64,000 nucleotides of DNA from Pseudomonas triticifolii (GTDB taxonomy: Bacteria; Pseudomonadota; Gammaproteobacteria; Pseudomonadales; Pseudomonadaceae). This document shows positions 63,192-64,000 of this stretch, piece by piece (position 1 is the stretch's first letter; the number at the start of each line of letters is the position of its first letter). The position numbers and the translations under genes are program-made. A model generated the notes under the pieces. It saw only the letters and a program-made list of their open reading frames with translations. It ran no database searches and had not been told where the DNA came from. The DNA lies in assembly GCF_014358015.1 (NCBI RefSeq), contig NZ_JACONV010000002.1, positions 514,033 through 578,032 on the forward strand. The letters are read 5' to 3'.

Positions 63192-64000
63192 CTTCCTTCC
63201 CACGTCCACCCGAGCAGGCCGATCAAGGCCTGCTCAAGCGCATCTTCGGTTTCCGCACGCGGCTTTACCTGACCTGGCTGGTCATGTTTGTGCTGTTCGC
63301 GGGCTTCTTCCTGAGTTTCGACCTCAAGCTGTCGATCATTCTCGACAAGTTGCCCAACCTGATCGGCCTGCACCTGGCGCCCAACGGCTTCCTGCAGGGC
63401 GCGGCGCTGACGCTGTTCGTGTCGTTGTGCTCGATCATCGTGTCGGTGGTGCTGGGCTTCGTTACGGCGCTGGCGCGGCTTTCCAGCAGTGCGGTCGCGT
63501 TCGGTATTGCCAGCTTCTACGCGTCGTTCTTTCGCGGCACGCCGCTGCTGATTCAGATCCTGTTGATCTACCTGGGCTTGCCGCAGGTAGGGATCGTGCC
63601 GGGCGCGATCATGGCAGGCGTGATTGCCCTGTCGCTGAACTACGGGGCCTACCTGAGCGAAATCTTTCGCGCAGGCATCATCGGTGTTGCGGCCGGACAA
63701 AGTGAAGCGGCACTGGCGCTGGGGTTGCGCCCCACCCAGATATTCTGGCGCGTGACCCTGCCTCAGGCGATGCGCACCATCATCCCGCCGACGACCAACC
63801 AGTTCATCTCGATGCTCAAGGACTCGTCGCTGATTTCCGTGATGGGGGTCTGGGAAGTGATGTTTCTGGCGCAGTCCTACGGCCGGTCCAGCTATCGCTA
63901 CATCGAGATGCTGACCACCGCTGCGGTGCTGTACTGGATCATGTCGATCGGGCTGGAGTTGTTGCAGTCCCGGCTGGAACGGCATTACGGCAAGGCGTAC
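63188..64000 (+). CDS. Amino-acid ABC transporter permease (3' partial)
   Basis: 271 codons are visible, and the frame is still open at the window end. About five hydrophobic helices and the EAA-type loop GQSEAALALGLRPTQIFWRVTLPQAMRTIIPP, typical of polar amino-acid permeases of the HisM/GlnP kind. The start ATG overlaps the binding-protein stop. Only a few residues seem to be missing from the end. Confidence 0.92.
   Translation, partial: MTSFPRPPEQADQGLLKRIFGFRTRLYLTWLVMFVLFAGFFLSFDLKLSIILDKLPNLIGLHLAPNGFLQGAALTLFVSLCSIIVSVVLGFVTALARLSSSAVAFGIASFYASFFRGTPLLIQILLIYLGLPQVGIVPGAIMAGVIALSLNYGAYLSEIFRAGIIGVAAGQSEAALALGLRPTQIFWRVTLPQAMRTIIPPTTNQFISMLKDSSLISVMGVWEVMFLAQSYGRSSYRYIEMLTTAAVLYWIMSIGLELLQSRLERHYGKAY

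Overview
This window is chromosomal DNA from a fluorescent Pseudomonas, most likely the P. syringae group. The evidence is about 60% GC, Pseudomonas-type gene neighbourhoods (folM-folE-folX-DUF1244-HopJ; ahpB-type peroxiredoxin-trxB-cysZ; pta-slyD-glutathione peroxidase; alkK-DUF1302-DUF1329-luxR; rsmC-TMEM165-M48-mqo) and P. syringae-like REP doublets. I could run no search, so species is an inference. I saw no rRNA, tRNA, CRISPR array, insertion sequence or prophage.

Layout. 1-7.1 kb: a c-di-GMP-responsive exopolysaccharide operon (BcsB-like, NfrB, NfrA and a putative secreted barrel enzyme). 7.2-11.7 kb: an amino-acid dehydrogenase, a SirB1-like protein, an unknown AT-rich gene, a short-chain dehydrogenase and a flavodoxin. 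11.8-17.3 kb: a probable blue-light module, with a short LOV photoreceptor, a degenerate PilZ-like protein, a LitR/PplR-type MerR regulator, a membrane monooxygenase-fold protein and the tetrahydromonapterin operon folM-folE-folX-DUF1244-HopJ. The folM promoter region carries a near-perfect PplR box. 17.5-20.3 kb: trxB, an OxyR-boxed peroxiredoxin and cysZ. 20.4-22.5 kb: a small accessory block holding two unknown genes and an orphan FlhE-like gene. 22.7-30.6 kb: glycosyltransferase, OYE, glutathione peroxidase, slyD, DUF3565, pta (ackA absent), acyltransferase and OmpA-family lipoprotein.

30.7-40.4 kb is a pyrimidine/nucleoside salvage unit. A four-gene BMP-type ABC importer and rutR run left, and rutABCDF runs right. 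The two operons are headed by near-duplicate control modules made of an NtrC-like box, a RutR-like box and a sigma-54 promoter at the same spacing. I regard this and the light module as the most informative signals in the window. 40.7-50.2 kb: an HD-GYP phosphodiesterase, then a MalT/AlkS-type regulator with DUF1329, DUF1302 and an AlkK-like acyl-CoA ligase, which looks like a system for medium-chain acids or esters. 50.4-64 kb: LysE exporter, hydroxyacid dehydrogenase, a 93-bp tandem REP repeat, rsmC, a yybP-ykoY Mn riboswitch with a TMEM165-family exporter, M48 lipoprotein, SRAP protein, two overlapping small genes, acyltransferase, YajG lipoprotein, mqo, and a homocysteine methyltransferase divergent from an amino-acid ABC importer cut by the window end.
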